Of a stretch of DNA of 64,000 nucleotides, positions 1 to 18,654 are shown piece by piece. Under the pieces are notes generated by a model. It saw nothing but the letters and a program-made list of their open reading frames with translations, did not search any database and had not been told where the DNA came from. Source of the DNA: Carettochelys insculpta (taxonomy: Eukaryota; Chordata; Testudines; Carettochelyidae); the NCBI RefSeq assembly GCF_033958435.1, contig NC_134138.1, forward strand, positions 5,344,001 to 5,408,000. The letters are read 5' to 3'. The first letter of the stretch is position 1. Each line of letters begins with the position of its first letter. Made by a program: the position numbers and the translations under genes.

Positions 1-151
1 TGGGCCGGCTGGGGGGGACGGGGAGGGAGCCGGAGCCGAGTCCCGGCCGGGTGAGGCTGTAGCCCTGCGCGTCTGCCTGGCGCGGGCCCCCCTTTGGCAG
101 GGTGGGGGCTGTATTGGAGCCGGGTGCCTCACTCAGGCCTGTGCGTTCCAG

Positions 152-6987
<6,836 letters not shown>

Positions 6988-7844
6988 AGTGCCCGACCGC
7001 TCGCAGCTGGAGCACACAAGAGGCCCATCCTGCTTGGGGCTGTGGCTGCTCGCAGAGGGAACTTGGGCAGACGTGAGGAACCAGGCACGGTGCCCGGCCT
7101 GTGCCAGCGACTTTTCTGCACTCAGAACTCAGGCCTGGCCCATGGGGAGGGGCAGGACCTGGCTGCTGCTGCACAACCTGTTCTTTCTGGGGGCCCAGAG
7201 CCCTGCAGCTTCCCCCCACCTGGCACCAGTGCAAGCTGAGAAGGGAGCTGCTGGTCCCGTCGTAACCAAAGGAGGCAGGGCCCCGGCTGCTGTTGTGGAA
7301 CTGGGCCTGTCTGCCTCGGGCTCCGAGCAGCAGAACGCTGCAGGACTCTGCCCCATGGGGGTCCCTGGGCTTTGGAACCAAGGCCTCGGCTGTGTCCCCA
7401 GGAGGCAGTGAGCTACCGGGCCTGTGCTGCTAACAGAGAGGGGTGGCAAGTCCCAGAGTGTCCCCGGAGAGCTGGCTTCCAGCCTGTGGTGTCTCACCAG
7501 CTGCAGTCACACCTGCGCAGCAGAACCCTGGGGCTGCTGGCAGGGCTGGGGGGTTGGCTCCTGGGGCAGCACTGGCCTTGGAGCAGGCTCTGAAGCCAGC
7601 GTGGGGAAATAAGCTGCCAGAGACTGAAGGCGGCCACCTGCAGAAGAGCCCTTCCCTACTGCACGTCTCCCCACACAGGTGGAGGGTGATATTTTATTTG
7701 TCCCCCATTCCCGAGCTGTACAGGTTCTAGCTCTGCCCTGCCAGTGGCCACTGGACTAGTTCAGACAGACTTATTAGCTGGCTGGTGTTTTCTTGGCCGC
7801 ACAGGGTGGGCTTCTGCCTGGTGCAGGGGCCTGGGAAACCAATC

Positions 7845-7850
7845 AATAAA
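7845..7850 (+). terminator. TONSL: TONSL polyadenylation signal, left copy
   Basis: An AATAAA hexamer lies about 860 nt after the TONSL stop codon at 6985-6987 and is followed by a GT-rich stretch. The interval 6988-7850 has no recognisable coding signal and is read as 3' UTR. VPS28 ends on the opposite strand about 345 bp further on, so the genes converge. Confidence 0.7.
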
Positions 7851-8195
7851 GTGCTGTATGTCTCCTCTGCTCCAGGCCTGCGTTGTGCCACCCTGCAGGC
7901 AGTGACGCAGAGACCTGGCCCTCTGCTGCTTGGGCCAGAGCTCTGTACCCTGCCAGCCTTCTCCCCCTCTGGACAGCTGTTTGACACCCCCCACCCTCAT
8001 TTCCCAGGCTCCCCTGCAGCCTGGGGCATGACCTGTTGTCAGCAAGGGTGGAGCGCCCTGCCTTAGCCAGCTGCTGTGGCACCCAGAAAATCTGAGCTGC
8101 TGGGCTGGTCCAGGCCCTGAGTACAGGTGCAGTGGCTGTGCCTGCTTCTCCCACCCAGCAAGAGCCACAGCACCGCAGGCTAGCCAGCATGGGGG

Positions 8196-8201
8196 TTTAT
8201 T
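8196..8201 (-). terminator. VPS28: VPS28 polyadenylation signal, left copy
   Basis: TTTATT on the + strand is AATAAA on the VPS28 strand, about 270 nt after its stop codon. It faces the TONSL signal at 7845-7850, leaving a short tail-to-tail intergenic gap with no other feature. Confidence 0.75.
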
Positions 8202-8472
8202 ACCGCAGGTGTACAAGTCTCCCGCCCTGCTTGCAGGACTCACGGGGAGGGAGGAGAGGAGACAGGCTGGCTGGAGCTGGCCCAGTGTGAACATGCCCTG
8301 CAGCAGCACAGTTCACCTTGACTCAGCCCTAACCCTGCTGCGGGAATGGCTGCAGTGCACCACTCCCAGCCTCCTGCCCCCAACAGCAGCCTAGGGGAAA
8401 GGGCCTGGAGCCTGCTGGACTGCTACAGTGGGAGGGCGCTCCTCAGGACCAGGCAGGGCGCAGGGCCCAGCC

Positions 8473-11400
8473 TCAGGAGTGCAGGAACCGGCTGAAGGCA
8501 TTGTAGGCGGATTCCAAATCAAACAGCATCTGGCGCACTTGGGAATCGTCCAGCTCGTCAGAGGCAGACATGCCGCTCAGCGTCTGCAGCCTGCCCGGGA
8601 GAGTCAAGGCACAGTCCTGGCCCCCAGAGCAGGAAGAAGGCCCTTTGCTGGGCTGCACTTTGCGCCTGCACTAGTACTGGAGGGACCTGGCACGAGCCAT
8701 GACTTGTCGCCCTGAGTGCTGGCCTAGGAGGAAGCTGGTAGCTCCTCTGGCCACGGTCCCACCCCGCAACCAGGCCCCTGATCAGACATGGCGAGCAGGG
8801 CTGGGGACAAGCACCTCCCACTGCAGAGGGAGCAGACTGATGGAGCTGGGCCCGAAGGCACTCTGCGCTCCCCCATGCCCTCAGACTGGCAGGAGCGCCA
8901 TGGGGCAAGGCAGGTCCAGGCCCTGTCCTGGAGAGCTGGGTCAGGACCCGGGCTTGCTCCTGCAGAGGGCAGGGGCCTCAGAGCACCCTACTCACCACTG
9001 GTTCACTTTCTGTCTCCCCTCGAAGTCAGGAGGTAGGTGGCTCATGCGGTTCATCGTCTCCATCAGCTCCCGCAGGTCTGGCTGGATCTGGATGCACAAA
9101 AGCATGGAGCTTCTGCTTTTCCTGCCTGGGGCCCGGCTGGGAAAGCCCCACCCCCCTTCAGGCGCTGCTGCCAGCAGTGAAGCCTCCATGCACCCCTAGC
9201 TTGTCCCCCTCTCTCTCCGAAGACCAGCCACACCGGGTCAGACCAAAATCCATCTTGCCCAGTGCCCTGTCTTCGGACAGTGGCCAATGCCACGTGCCCC
9301 AAGGGAAGCGAACAGAACAGCTGAGCATTGAGTGGTCCATCTCCTGTCATCTAGTTCCAACTTCTGACAAACGGAGGCTAGCGCCATCATTCCTGCCCAT
9401 CCTGGCTAACAGCCACCGATGGACCTCACCTCCCTGAATGGATCTAGCTCTTTTTGGAACTCTATTGATAAAGTCCTGGTCTTCACGCCATCCTCTGGCC
9501 AGGAGCTCCAGAAGTGAACTGTGCACTGCATGAGAAATACATCCTGTTTGTTATTAACCCTGTTGCTAATTTCACTGGGTAACCCCTAGATCTCGTGTGG
9601 TGGGAACAAGTAAATACCTTTTCCTTATTTTTCCTCCACACCAGTCATGATTTTGTCGACCTCTTAGTCGTCCCCGCACCCTTCATCTATTGTTTTCTAA
9701 ACTGAAAAGTCACAGACTTTTTAATCTCTCTTCAGCTGGACCCGGTCCAAATCCATTGTTTTTGTTACCCTTTTCTGAAACTTTTCCACAGCCAAGGGTG
9801 TTTTTTTTTTTTTTGAGATGAGGCGACCACATCTGCACGCAGTATTCAAGCTGGGGGTGTACCCTGGATTTATACCAAGGCTGTAAGATACTCCCTGTCT
9901 TATCCTCTGTCCCTCTGTAAATGATTCTCACCTCATCCATGGCTCGGATCTCCAGGCGCAGCTTGTCCATCACTGTGATGAAAAGCTGGAAGAGAAAAGA
10001 GGTGCCTCAGCAATGGCCTGGAAGCTAGCAGCAGGGCACCTCACTCCAGCCCTCTTGGGAGGGTGGGGGCAAGCCAGGACAGCGGGCCCTTGACAGCCCC
10101 CTGGGGACGAGCCATGCAGCTGCACAGGCCAGGCCAGCTGCCAAAGTCCCAGAAGCACAGGATGCCGGGATTACAGTGCGCACAGCCCCTTGCCCGGGGA
10201 ACGTACAGAGACGATGTCAGCAATGCAGCGGTTCAGGTTGCCCTTGTCGTCCTTGATGGTGATTGGCCGATCCTCCTTGATCCTCTCCATGGCCAGCGGG
10301 CAGTCGAGCTGCAGCAGCAGGAGGGTTACAATGAGGCTGGGCAAGCTCAGGGCAGGGTAACAAGCACCATATAACCCCCAACAAAGAGCATTTCCCAGGG
10401 AAAGCCGGGTTCCGCTCCATGTGCTAAGCCGGGGGAAGGGAGTACAGTACAGAACGTGGCCAGACGGTCTGAACATAGGGCCACCCAGCCTGGTCGCAGA
10501 TAGTGACCAGTGCTGGGTGCCCCAGAGGGCATGACCAGAACACGTCACCAAAAGGTGATCCTTCTCCTGTCACCCAGTCCCAGCTTCTGACAAACAGGGG
10601 GCTAGAGGCACCACCCTGTCCACCTTGCTGAACAGCCATTTGTGGCCCTGTTCTCCATGAACGTATCCAGTAGGTTTTTGAGCCTTGTTATAGTCTCAGC
10701 CTTCACATTGCCCTGTGGCAGGGAGTCCCACAGCTGGCCCTGCGTTGTGTGAAGAACTCCGTCCTTCTGTCTGTTTTAACCCCACTACCTGTTTGTTTCA
10801 TGGGGTGACCCCTAGTTCTTGCATTAGGAGAAGGAAGACAGAACACCACTTCCTTATCGACTTTGTCCAACCAGTTGGGATGTTCTGGACATTAGCCGCC
10901 TCTTTTCCAAGCTGAGAAATCCCACTCTTACTACTCTCCCCACACCATACCCCAGCCATTCCATACCCCTAATCGGTTTTCTGCCCTTTTCTGTACCTTT
11001 CCCAATTCCAATACATCTTTTTAGAGATGTGGTGACCTTGAATACTGCTGCAGGTGTGACGTGGAAGTACAAGGGATTTCTACGAAGGTAATATGATTAC
11101 AACAAGGTGGAAGTGCCTTTGGTCCAGGGGAGGGAGGGAGAGAGAGAGAGTGTGTGTGTGTGCGTGCGTGCGTGCGTGCACACTCACCCCCCAAAGCCCA
11201 GGGGCCCCCTCTCTAAGCCAGGTGACCGCGAGAGTGTAATTCACCTTTGGTGGGTTCTCCAGCACCGACAGTTTTTAAATCTAGGCGGGCTGTATTTCTC
11301 ATGGGACAGGTCTGCTCTGGGAGTGAGCTGGGGGCAGGGCTCTGGCCAGAGGGACACAGGGGAACAGCCTGGGTGACCACACTGGTTCCTCCAGGCTTGG

Positions 11401-14400
11401 AATAAACAAATCTATGCAGTCTCTCCCCCCAGCATCTAAGTCAGTCAGGCACAGTAGGGCTATGTCTACACAAGCCCCTTCCTTTCAGAAGGGACATGGT
11501 AATGAGCGAGTTGGGAAGATGCTAAGGAGGCGCTGCCATGAATATGCAGTGCCTCTGTGATGCAGTGGGAGATACCTGTGTGTACACGTGGGGCTCCTGC
11601 TGAGGGTAACCTGGCGACCAGGTGACACCCCTGGGCTGCAGACAAAGGAGGAGGTGCAGCCTGAGGGGTTTGAACTGGAACTGGGTGTTGGAAGCAGTTA
11701 GTCGGGGCTGGGAGAGAGAGAGACAAAGGAGGGGGCAAGACCCCGGCTCCGGGGGCCCCTCGGGGCCTCCTCTCCCCAGCATGGCTTGGACTGGCTGTCT
11801 CTGCCGGCTGCACTGACTCCTCTGTACGACGCTGTGCCCTGTTGCCTAATAAACCTGCTGTTCTCCTGCCTGCGGATGGGGTGCAGAGGATGGAGACCCC
11901 GAACCCCCTCACAGCCTCATTAGCATAATGGTGGCTGCATGTGATTTGAAAGTGTTGCTTTCAAATCGCGCACCGCCCATGTAGACAGGGGCCTTTCGAA
12001 AGGACCCCCCGGACTTCGGAAGCCCCTTCTTCCTATTTGGTTTTAGGAAGAAGGGTTTTTCAAAGTCCGGGGGCGGAGGAGTGTCCTTTCAAAAAGCCCC
12101 CGTCTAGAGAGGTAGCGCACAATTCAAAAGCTGTGCTTTCCAATTGTGTGGGGCCACTATTATGCTAATGAGGCACTGCATATTCCCGGTGGTGCCTCAC
12201 TAGCATATTCCCAACTCGCCCCAAAAGGAGGGGACTAGTGTCGATGCGGCCTACATGTAGAACTCAGCAGCAACACAGCCCCCCCCCGTCCCCACTGTTC
12301 TGGGAGCCCTCCGAGATTCCTGTCCCAGAGTCCCCAAAAGCTGTACTGCTGGAGGCTGAACTCACCCGGAACTTGCAGCAAAATTCATCGATGGAGCCAA
12401 TTTCGGATCCCTGTACCTGTTTGAAGGCAGCTTTGTACTGGACCAGGAGCCGGGAGCAGGCTGCGGTGTACCTGGGGCAGTGCATGGAGTAAGAACAGCT
12501 GGAGTGGCTCATGCCAAGCAGGAGGGGAACACGGAGGTCGAGGATGTACAAGCAGGTCCCCAGGGGAAAGGAGAACACTGTAACAGCCCCAACGGCAGGG
12601 GAGGCTCCCCAGGGTCTCTGACTGGAGACCCTCTGCATGGAGCAATGTTGCCTGGCCCCCAGGGGAAGTGGGCAGGGCCTGAGGGGGGACTAAGGGGCTG
12701 TTTTGATGCTTCTCTGAGCCCCCTCCCCAGTGTGTCCGCAGTGCCCTGGGGAGGGGAGGTCACTCTGCTCCACTTGGTAACGACGCATCCTGCAGGAGAT
12801 GCTCCTGCTGCTGCATCCGCTTGGCTCCCCTGGGAGAGACCAGGCTGGAAACAAAACCCAGCTGGGGACTCACTCGTTGGGAGAGACACAATCCTTGATA
12901 TAGGCTTTCTCCAGAGCCTGCATCGTCTTCACCACCGCAAACAGCTCAGCCATGTTATCGTACCTGAAACCCAAGCGCAGAAGCCCGTGAAGGCGCATAG
13001 CCTGTGACCCCCACCGCTATACACGCGCCCGCGTCCCTGGGAACAGCACAGGGGCTCTCATGCTCCACAGCCCAGCAGGAGCACTCCCTTTTTCTGGAGA
13101 AGACCCTTCCGCCTATTGCATCTTTCTCAGCCGCAGGCTGCCCTGGCCAATGGCAGAGGCGGAGCAGAAGGGCTCTTGGGTCCTTCCTAGCTTGGCGCAG
13201 GGACAGAGCATCAGAACGCAGAGCTCCCTGCACCATCAGCCCCAGCATCTCCCGAGCAAGGACCTCACTGCAGACAACAGCTTGAAGTCCCAGCACTCCC
13301 AAGCCCCACAGAACTGTGTACCACATGGGAACCCATTCGGCTGGGGATGGACTCACTTTTCTCGCTCCCGTGCATTTTTATACAGCTTCACCTCCTGCAA
13401 GGAGAGCAGATACACAGCCTGTCAGGTACCCGCACAGTGTGTGGTCAGCTGCACAAATGGACAGGCTGGAAGCAGGTGGGGACGGAGCTGACAGATACGG
13501 ACCTCCTGCATCCTCACCACAGGGTGGAGGAGATAGGGACCAGAGAAACCCACACTGAGATGGAGGTAAGGAGCTGGGAATCACCTCAAGAGCTGGGGTC
13601 CCCTGAATGCTCCAGCACTGAGGGCTGTGAAACCGTTTGCAGAGCCAAACCCGACGTACGCTGGAAGGTCATTCTGCCTCCTGTGCCAGAGACAGGACGA
13701 GGAGGGGAACGTGACCAGCGTTACTCACCTCGTACAGTTCTGGCTTATTCCCTGGGGCTGAAAAAGAGGAAATCCATGAACAGACCTAGCACTTATAGCT
13801 AGGGGCCTACCAGTGACGCCCACAATGCAAAACCTTCCTGGTAACCCGGTGTTAGGAAGGACCACGTCCACAGCTCCTTAGCCTACTAGCTACAGGGATA
13901 CTGCTAGCACCCAGGACCTCTACAGCCTGCTCCGCTCTTCCATCCCGCCCCTCCTGCTGATCACCGCCCCTTGCTCCAGGCCAGAGAACCCAGCACAGTT
14001 CACAAGGGAGAATCAGATTCTGAGCTGGAAGGGTCCTTGAGAAGTTGAGTCCAGCCCCTGCACTGGAGCAGGGCCAAGTAAACAGAGCCCATCCCTTCCA
14101 GGCATCTGTCCAGCCTGTTCTTAACAACTTCCACTGATGGGGATCCACAACCTCCCTGGGGCACCTGCTCCACAGCTTAACTGCCCTCAGTGTGGGAAAG
14201 CTGTTCTTTATCTCAGGGGGTCTCAAACTTCATTGCTGTACAATCCACTTCTGCCAAGAAAAAGTAATGCACAGACACATGCCTCAGCCAAAACCCAGGC
14301 CCTGCCACCAGGGGTGCGAGTAAGGGGAACAAAAGACCAGCCCCATTGCCCGAAGAAAGGAGAGGCTGAGGACCCAGGCTGCAGCCCCAGGAGGGGCCTG

Positions 14401-14908
14401 GAATCTGAGCCCCACTGCACAGGGCTGAAGCCCTTTGTCTGGCCTCGATCTCAGCAAGTCTAAGCCAACCCAGGGAAACTCATTAAAATGAGGTCCCAAC
14501 CCAATTTGGGAACTGCTGTGCTATCCTAACCCCTGTTGATGCAGACTGAGCCTTTGCTTCGTAACCTGCCTCTGTGGCCATGATACCCACCCTCCCATGA
14601 GCCCAGTGTCCCACCACTCTGCTGCCCCCAGCCCCGCTAGCCTGACCCCTGGGGACTTTGAGGGCGGGCAGTCCCCTGAGGGGAGCTGGAGCCCACGGTG
14701 TCACTGGGTCTCTGGCCAGGGGCGGGGTGGGCCTGGGTCACAGCCCTGCTCATGGCCAGCAAGCAGGGCTCTGTCAGGTGTCGACTGGGCCAGTCTGTGT
14801 CTCAGCCCAGGCCATGGGGTGGTGCTGTGGGGCCCCTTGCTCCCCATGGCGGCAGGGCCAGCGAGACTCACCTCCTGGGCCAGGTGCAGCAGGGATCCCG
14901 TGGAACAT
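8473..14908 (-). CDS. VPS28: VPS28, left copy (ESCRT-I subunit), complete coding exons
   Basis: VPS28 is a core subunit of ESCRT-I, which sorts ubiquitinated cargo at endosomes; its C-terminal helical bundle contacts ESCRT-II. Nine coding exons on the - strand are 14908-14872, 13757-13729, 13394-13357, 12963-12874, 12472-12367, 10308-10207, 9985-9932, 9087-8996 and 8590-8473. They give 221 residues, the usual vertebrate length, starting [10 protein letters not shown] and ending in a NAFSRFLHS tail. Splice dinucleotides are intact. Two changes fall at conserved residues: R97C (codon 12376-12378) and N216S (codon 8491-8493). An acceptor just upstream of the ATG (near 14944) implies a 5' UTR exon. 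No promoter-like sequence follows: the arm ends in a minisatellite and then repeats. It may be an unexpressed paralogue. Confidence 0.92.
9205..9931 (-). mobile_element. CR1-type LINE 3' fragment in a VPS28 intron, left copy
   Basis: On the - strand the interval encodes a decayed piece of the CR1 reverse transcriptase C-terminus (a segment resembling [12 protein letters not shown], at 9710-9973) and then the CR1-type 3' region. It lies in sense orientation with VPS28 and ends near the exon at 8996-9087. A 14-base T run (9811-9824) interrupts it. The mirror copy has 34 bases at the same place. Confidence 0.75.
10430..11085 (-). mobile_element. CR1-like LINE 3' fragment, left copy
   Basis: The interval is homologous in layout to 9205-9931. 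Read on the - strand it contains the same consecutive blocks, including lines corresponding to a bruised CR1 3' ORF end and the phrase around a lost '[10 protein letters not shown]'-like region. It has no intact frame. The mirror copy is at about 43202-43857. Confidence 0.6.
11135..11182. repeat. GA/GT/GTGC simple repeat, VPS28 intron
   Basis: A run of GA dinucleotides passes into GT and then GTGC units. The mirror tract (about 43106-43153) has a different unit composition, with more GCGC. It behaves as an ordinary fast-evolving microsatellite. Confidence 0.85.
11460..12252. mobile_element. Fold-back MITE-like element split by a solo LTR, left copy
   Basis: The element begins gggctatgtctacacaagcc and ends with the imperfect inverse (about 12230-12250). 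Its centre is a near-perfect hairpin (ccttcttccta / taggaagaagg around 12025-12055), so the two halves pair along their length. ATTAGCAT-type motifs recur in both halves. A solo LTR (11556-11913) interrupts the left half. No transposase is present. The same family appears at 30247-30598 and 33451-33830. The superfamily is not assigned. Confidence 0.75.
11556..11913 (+). mobile_element. Solo LTR with 5-bp target duplication, left copy
   Basis: The 358-bp insert starts TGTGA and ends TCACA, has an AATAAA at 11848-11853, and is flanked by the direct repeat gcctc (11551-11555 and 11914-11918). Removing it and one gcctc restores the uninterrupted MITE motif seen elsewhere in the window. These are the marks of a solo long terminal repeat from an endogenous retroelement. 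No internal retroviral genes remain. The mirror copy is 42374-42731. Confidence 0.85.
14000..14215 (-). mobile_element. CR1-type 3' tail, left copy
   Basis: The + strand shows the typical antisense CR1 3' end: a gctggaagggtcctt motif followed by the reverse complement of the last coding segment (compare 59085-59290, which has the same order). Only about 200 bp remain, in a VPS28 intron. The mirror copy is about 40072-40287. Confidence 0.75.
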
Positions 14909-15029
14909 TGTGCTGGGCTGGGGCACTGCTGCCAGGGGGACCTCTGCGAGGGAGGGAGAGGGGCGTTAGTGTGGCCTGGTGGCCCGGCCCCTGCACCTGA
15001 CGCGATCCCTGGACCCAAACAGCCCGGGG

Positions 15030-17655
15030 CCCCACACTCCCCACCGCCCCCTAGTGACAAACACCCCCCAGCCCTGCGCTCCCCACCGCCCCCTAGACAC
15101 AAACACCCCCCGGCCCTGCGCTCCCCACCGCCCCCCAGCCAAACACACACACACACACAACCCCCCCGGCCCTGCGCTCCCCCCGCCCCCTAGTGACAAA
15201 CACCCCCCAGCCCTGCGCTCCCCACCGCCCCCTAGTCACAAACACCCCCCCGGCCCTGTGCTCCCCACCGCCCCCTAGCCAAACACAAACACACACACAA
15301 CCCCCCCGGCCCTGCGCTCCCCACCGCCCCCTAGTGACAAACACCCCCCAGCCCTGCACTCCCCACCGCCCCCTAGACACAAACACCCCCCGGCCCTGCG
15401 CTCCCCACCGCCCCCCAGCCAAACACACACACACACACAACCCCCCCGGCCCTGCGCTCCCCACCGCCCCCTAGTGACAAACACCCCCCAGCCCTGCGCT
15501 CCCCACCGCCTCCTAGACACAAACACCCCCCGGCCCTGTGCTCCCCACCGCCCCCCAGCCAAACACACACACACATACAACCCCCCCGGCCCTGCGCTCC
15601 CCACCGCGTCCTAGTCACAAACACCCCCCAGCCCTGCGCTCCCCACCGCCCCCCAGCCAAACACACACACACACACACAACCCCCCCGGCCCTACGCTCC
15701 CCACCGCCACCTAGTAACAAACACCCCCCAGCCCTGCGCTCCCCACCGCCCCCTAGACACAAACACCCCCCGGCCCTGCGCTCCCCACCACCCTGTAATG
15801 ACAAACACCCCCCGGCCCTGCGCTCCCCACCGCCCCCCAGCCAAACACACACACACACACACACACACAACCCCCCCGGCCCCGCGCTCCCCACCGCCCC
15901 CCAGCCACAAACACCCCCCAGCCCTGCGCTCCCCACCGCCCCCTAGTCACAAACACCCCCCCGGCCCTGCGCTCCCCACCGCCCCCCAGCCAAAGACACA
16001 CACACACACAACCCCCCCTGGCCCTGCGCTCCCCACCACCCCAGCCGCAAACGCCCCCCCCCCGGCCCTGCGCTCCCCACCACCCCCTAGTGACAAACAC
16101 CCCTCGGCCCTGCGCTCCCCACCACCCCCTAGTGACAAACACCCCCCGGCCCCGCGCTCCCCACCGCCCCCCAGCCGCAAACACCACCCCCCGGCCCTGC
16201 GCTCCCCACCGCCCCCTAGTCACAAACACCCCCCCGGCCCTGCGCTCCTCCCCGCCCCCCAGTCACAAACACCCCCCCGGCCCTGCGCTCCCCACCGCCC
16301 CCCAGTCACAAACACCCCCCCCGGCCCCGTGCTCCCCACCGCCCCCCAGTCACAAACACCCCCCTCGGCCCTGCGCTCTCCACTGCCCCCTAGTCACAAA
16401 CACACACCCCGGCCCTGCGCTCCCCACCGCCCCCCAGCCAAACACACACACACACACACAACCCCCCCGGCCCTGCGCTCCCCACCGCCCCCTAGTGACA
16501 AACACCCCCCAGCCCTGCGCTCCCCACCGCCCCCTAGTCACAAACACCCCCCCAGCCCTGCGCTCCCCACCGCCCCCCAGCCAAACACACACACACATAC
16601 AACCCCCCCGGCCCTGCGCTCCCCACCGCGTCCTAGTCACAAACACCCCCCAGCCCTGCGCTCCCCACCGCCCCCCAGCCAAACACACACACACACACAC
16701 AACCCCCCCGGCCCTACGCTCCCCACCGCCACCTAGTAACAAACACCCCCCAGCCCTGCGCTCCCCACCGCCCCCTAGACACAAACACCCCCCGGCCCTG
16801 CGCTCCCCACCACCCTGTAATGACAAACACCCCCCGGCCCTGCGCTCCCCACCGCCCCCCAGCCAAACACACACACACACACACACACACAACCCCCCCG
16901 GCCCCGCGCTCCCCACCGCCCCCCAGCCACAAACACCCCCCAGCCCTGCGCTCCCCACCGCCCCCTAGTCACAAACACCCCCCCGGCCCTGCGCTCCCCA
17001 CCGCCCCCCAGCCAAAGACACACACACACACAACCCCCCCTGGCCCTGCGCTCCCCACCACCCCAGCCGCAAACGCCCCCCCCCCGGCCCTGCGCTCCCC
17101 ACCACCCCCTAGTGACAAACACCCCTCGGCCCTGCGCTCCCCACCACCCCCTAGTGACAAACACCCCCCGGCCCCGCGCTCCCCACCGCCCCCCAGCCGC
17201 AAACACCACCCCCCGGCCCTGCGCTCCCCACCGCCCCCTAGTCACAAACACCCCCCCGGCCCTGCGCTCCTCCCCGCCCCCCAGTCACAAACACCCCCCC
17301 GCCCTGCGCTCCCCACCGCCCCCCAGCCGCAAACGCCCCCCCCCCCGGCCCCGCGCTCCCCACCGCTCCCCAGTCACAAATACCCCCCCCCGGCCCTGCG
17401 CTCCCCACCGCCCCCCAGTCACAAACACCCCCCCCGGCCCTGCGCTCCCCACCGCCCCCCAGTCACAAACACCCCCCCCGGCCCCGTGCTCCCCACCGCC
17501 CCCCAGTCACAAACACCCCCCTCGGCCCTGCGCTCTCCACCGCCCCCTAGTCACAAACACACACCCCGGCCCTGCGCTCCCCACCGCCCCCCAGTCACAA
17601 ACACCCCCCCCGGCCCTGCGCTCTCCACCGCCCCCAGTGACAAACACCCCCTCTA
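15030..17655. repeat. 42-43-bp minisatellite with a 1022-bp higher-order duplication, left copy
   Basis: Units follow a pattern of CGGCCCTGCGCTCCCCACCG, then CCCCCTAGT(C/G)ACAAACACCCCCC. Some units replace the second half with CCAAA(CA)n. Reading frames and variants at 15692-16229 recur exactly 1022 bp later at 16714-17251, so a block of many units was itself duplicated. The array lies in what should be VPS28 intron 1 and marks the inner edge of the arm. Long proline- or glycine-rich frames across it are by-products of the repeat and not genes. Confidence 0.95.
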
Positions 17656-17659
17656 AACG

Positions 17660-18262
17660 TCCTCCAGGGCCGGCAACGTCGATGTTCAACTTCGACGTTG
17701 CTCAGCCCAACATCGAAATAGGCGCAGCGAGGGAACGTCTACACGTCAAAGTAGCACACATCGAAATAGGGGTGCCAGGCACAGCTGCAGACAGGGTCAC
17801 AGGGTGGACTCAACAGCCAGCCGCTCCCTTAAAGGGCCCCTCCCAGACACAGTTGCACTAAACAACACAAGATACACAGACCTGACAACTGGTTGCAGAC
17901 CCTGTGCCTGCAGTATAAATCCCCAGCTGCCGCAGAAGCAGCCAGAAGCCCTGGGCTAAGGGCTGCTGCCCACAGTGACAATAGAGCCCCGCAGGGGCTG
18001 GAAAAAGAGCCTCTCTCAACCCCCCAGTTAATGGCAACCATGGAGAACCCAGCAATTTCCATGTTGTAGGACGCAGATCGTCCACACAGTCCCTACTTTG
18101 ACATTGAACATAGAAGTAGAACACTACTCCTATCTGCTCATGAGATTAGCAACTTCAACATCTCACCATTTAACATCAAAGTGAACTTCAAAATAGTTCC
18201 CCACGCATATAAACGTGACGGGTGCTATTTCGAAGTTGGTGCTGCTACTTCAAAGTAGCGTG
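17660..18262 (-). mobile_element. MITE-like element, inverted relative to 34401-35085
   Basis: Read on the - strand it matches 34401-35085 over most of its length, with shared landmarks such as a duplicated cgtcgaagttgaacatcgacg-type block, the stretch near agggcccctttaagggagc and the lone core cagcagccagaagccctggg. This copy is more decayed. It abuts the left minisatellite directly. It has no coding capacity. Confidence 0.75.
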
Positions 18263-18654
18263 CGTATGTATACGCAGCTAGGGAGAGTTTGTCAAGCCAG
18301 ATTTACAGCTATGTGGCCAAAGCATAGGCAAGGCCATGGCACTCAGCAAACTAGCTCAACCAGTACTCATCCCTTGTTCCCTCCACAGGCTTTAAACCAG
18401 GGAGCCCTGTGTAATCAACGCCTTTAACAGCTACGGTGGCTGTCCTGTCCCCCACAACAACCCAGAGCATTGGTGACATCTCACAACTCCCGCTTTAAGT
18501 GTCAGCTTAAATTGTGATTTTACAACTACATGTTTACAATAGACCAAATCTCATGGCTAACTTGCTACCCATTAGGCTTTGCCTGAAAACGTATGACACA
18601 TGCACATCTTTTGCATACTCAAGCAGATGACCTCTGACAGACTCAGTCCTCCCA
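18263..18654. other. Unassigned AT-richer stretch
   Basis: I see no gene, RNA or named repeat here. It separates the MITE-like element from the GC-rich leader of the LINE. Confidence 0.5.

Noticed and set aside
15798..16736. Long Pro/His/Thr-rich frames over the left minisatellite
   Set aside because: They arise because the repeat unit lacks stops in several frames; the same frames recur every 1022 bp and on both strands.
15030..17655. Possible CRISPR-like array
   Set aside because: Units are contiguous, variable and lack unique spacers; the host is a vertebrate.
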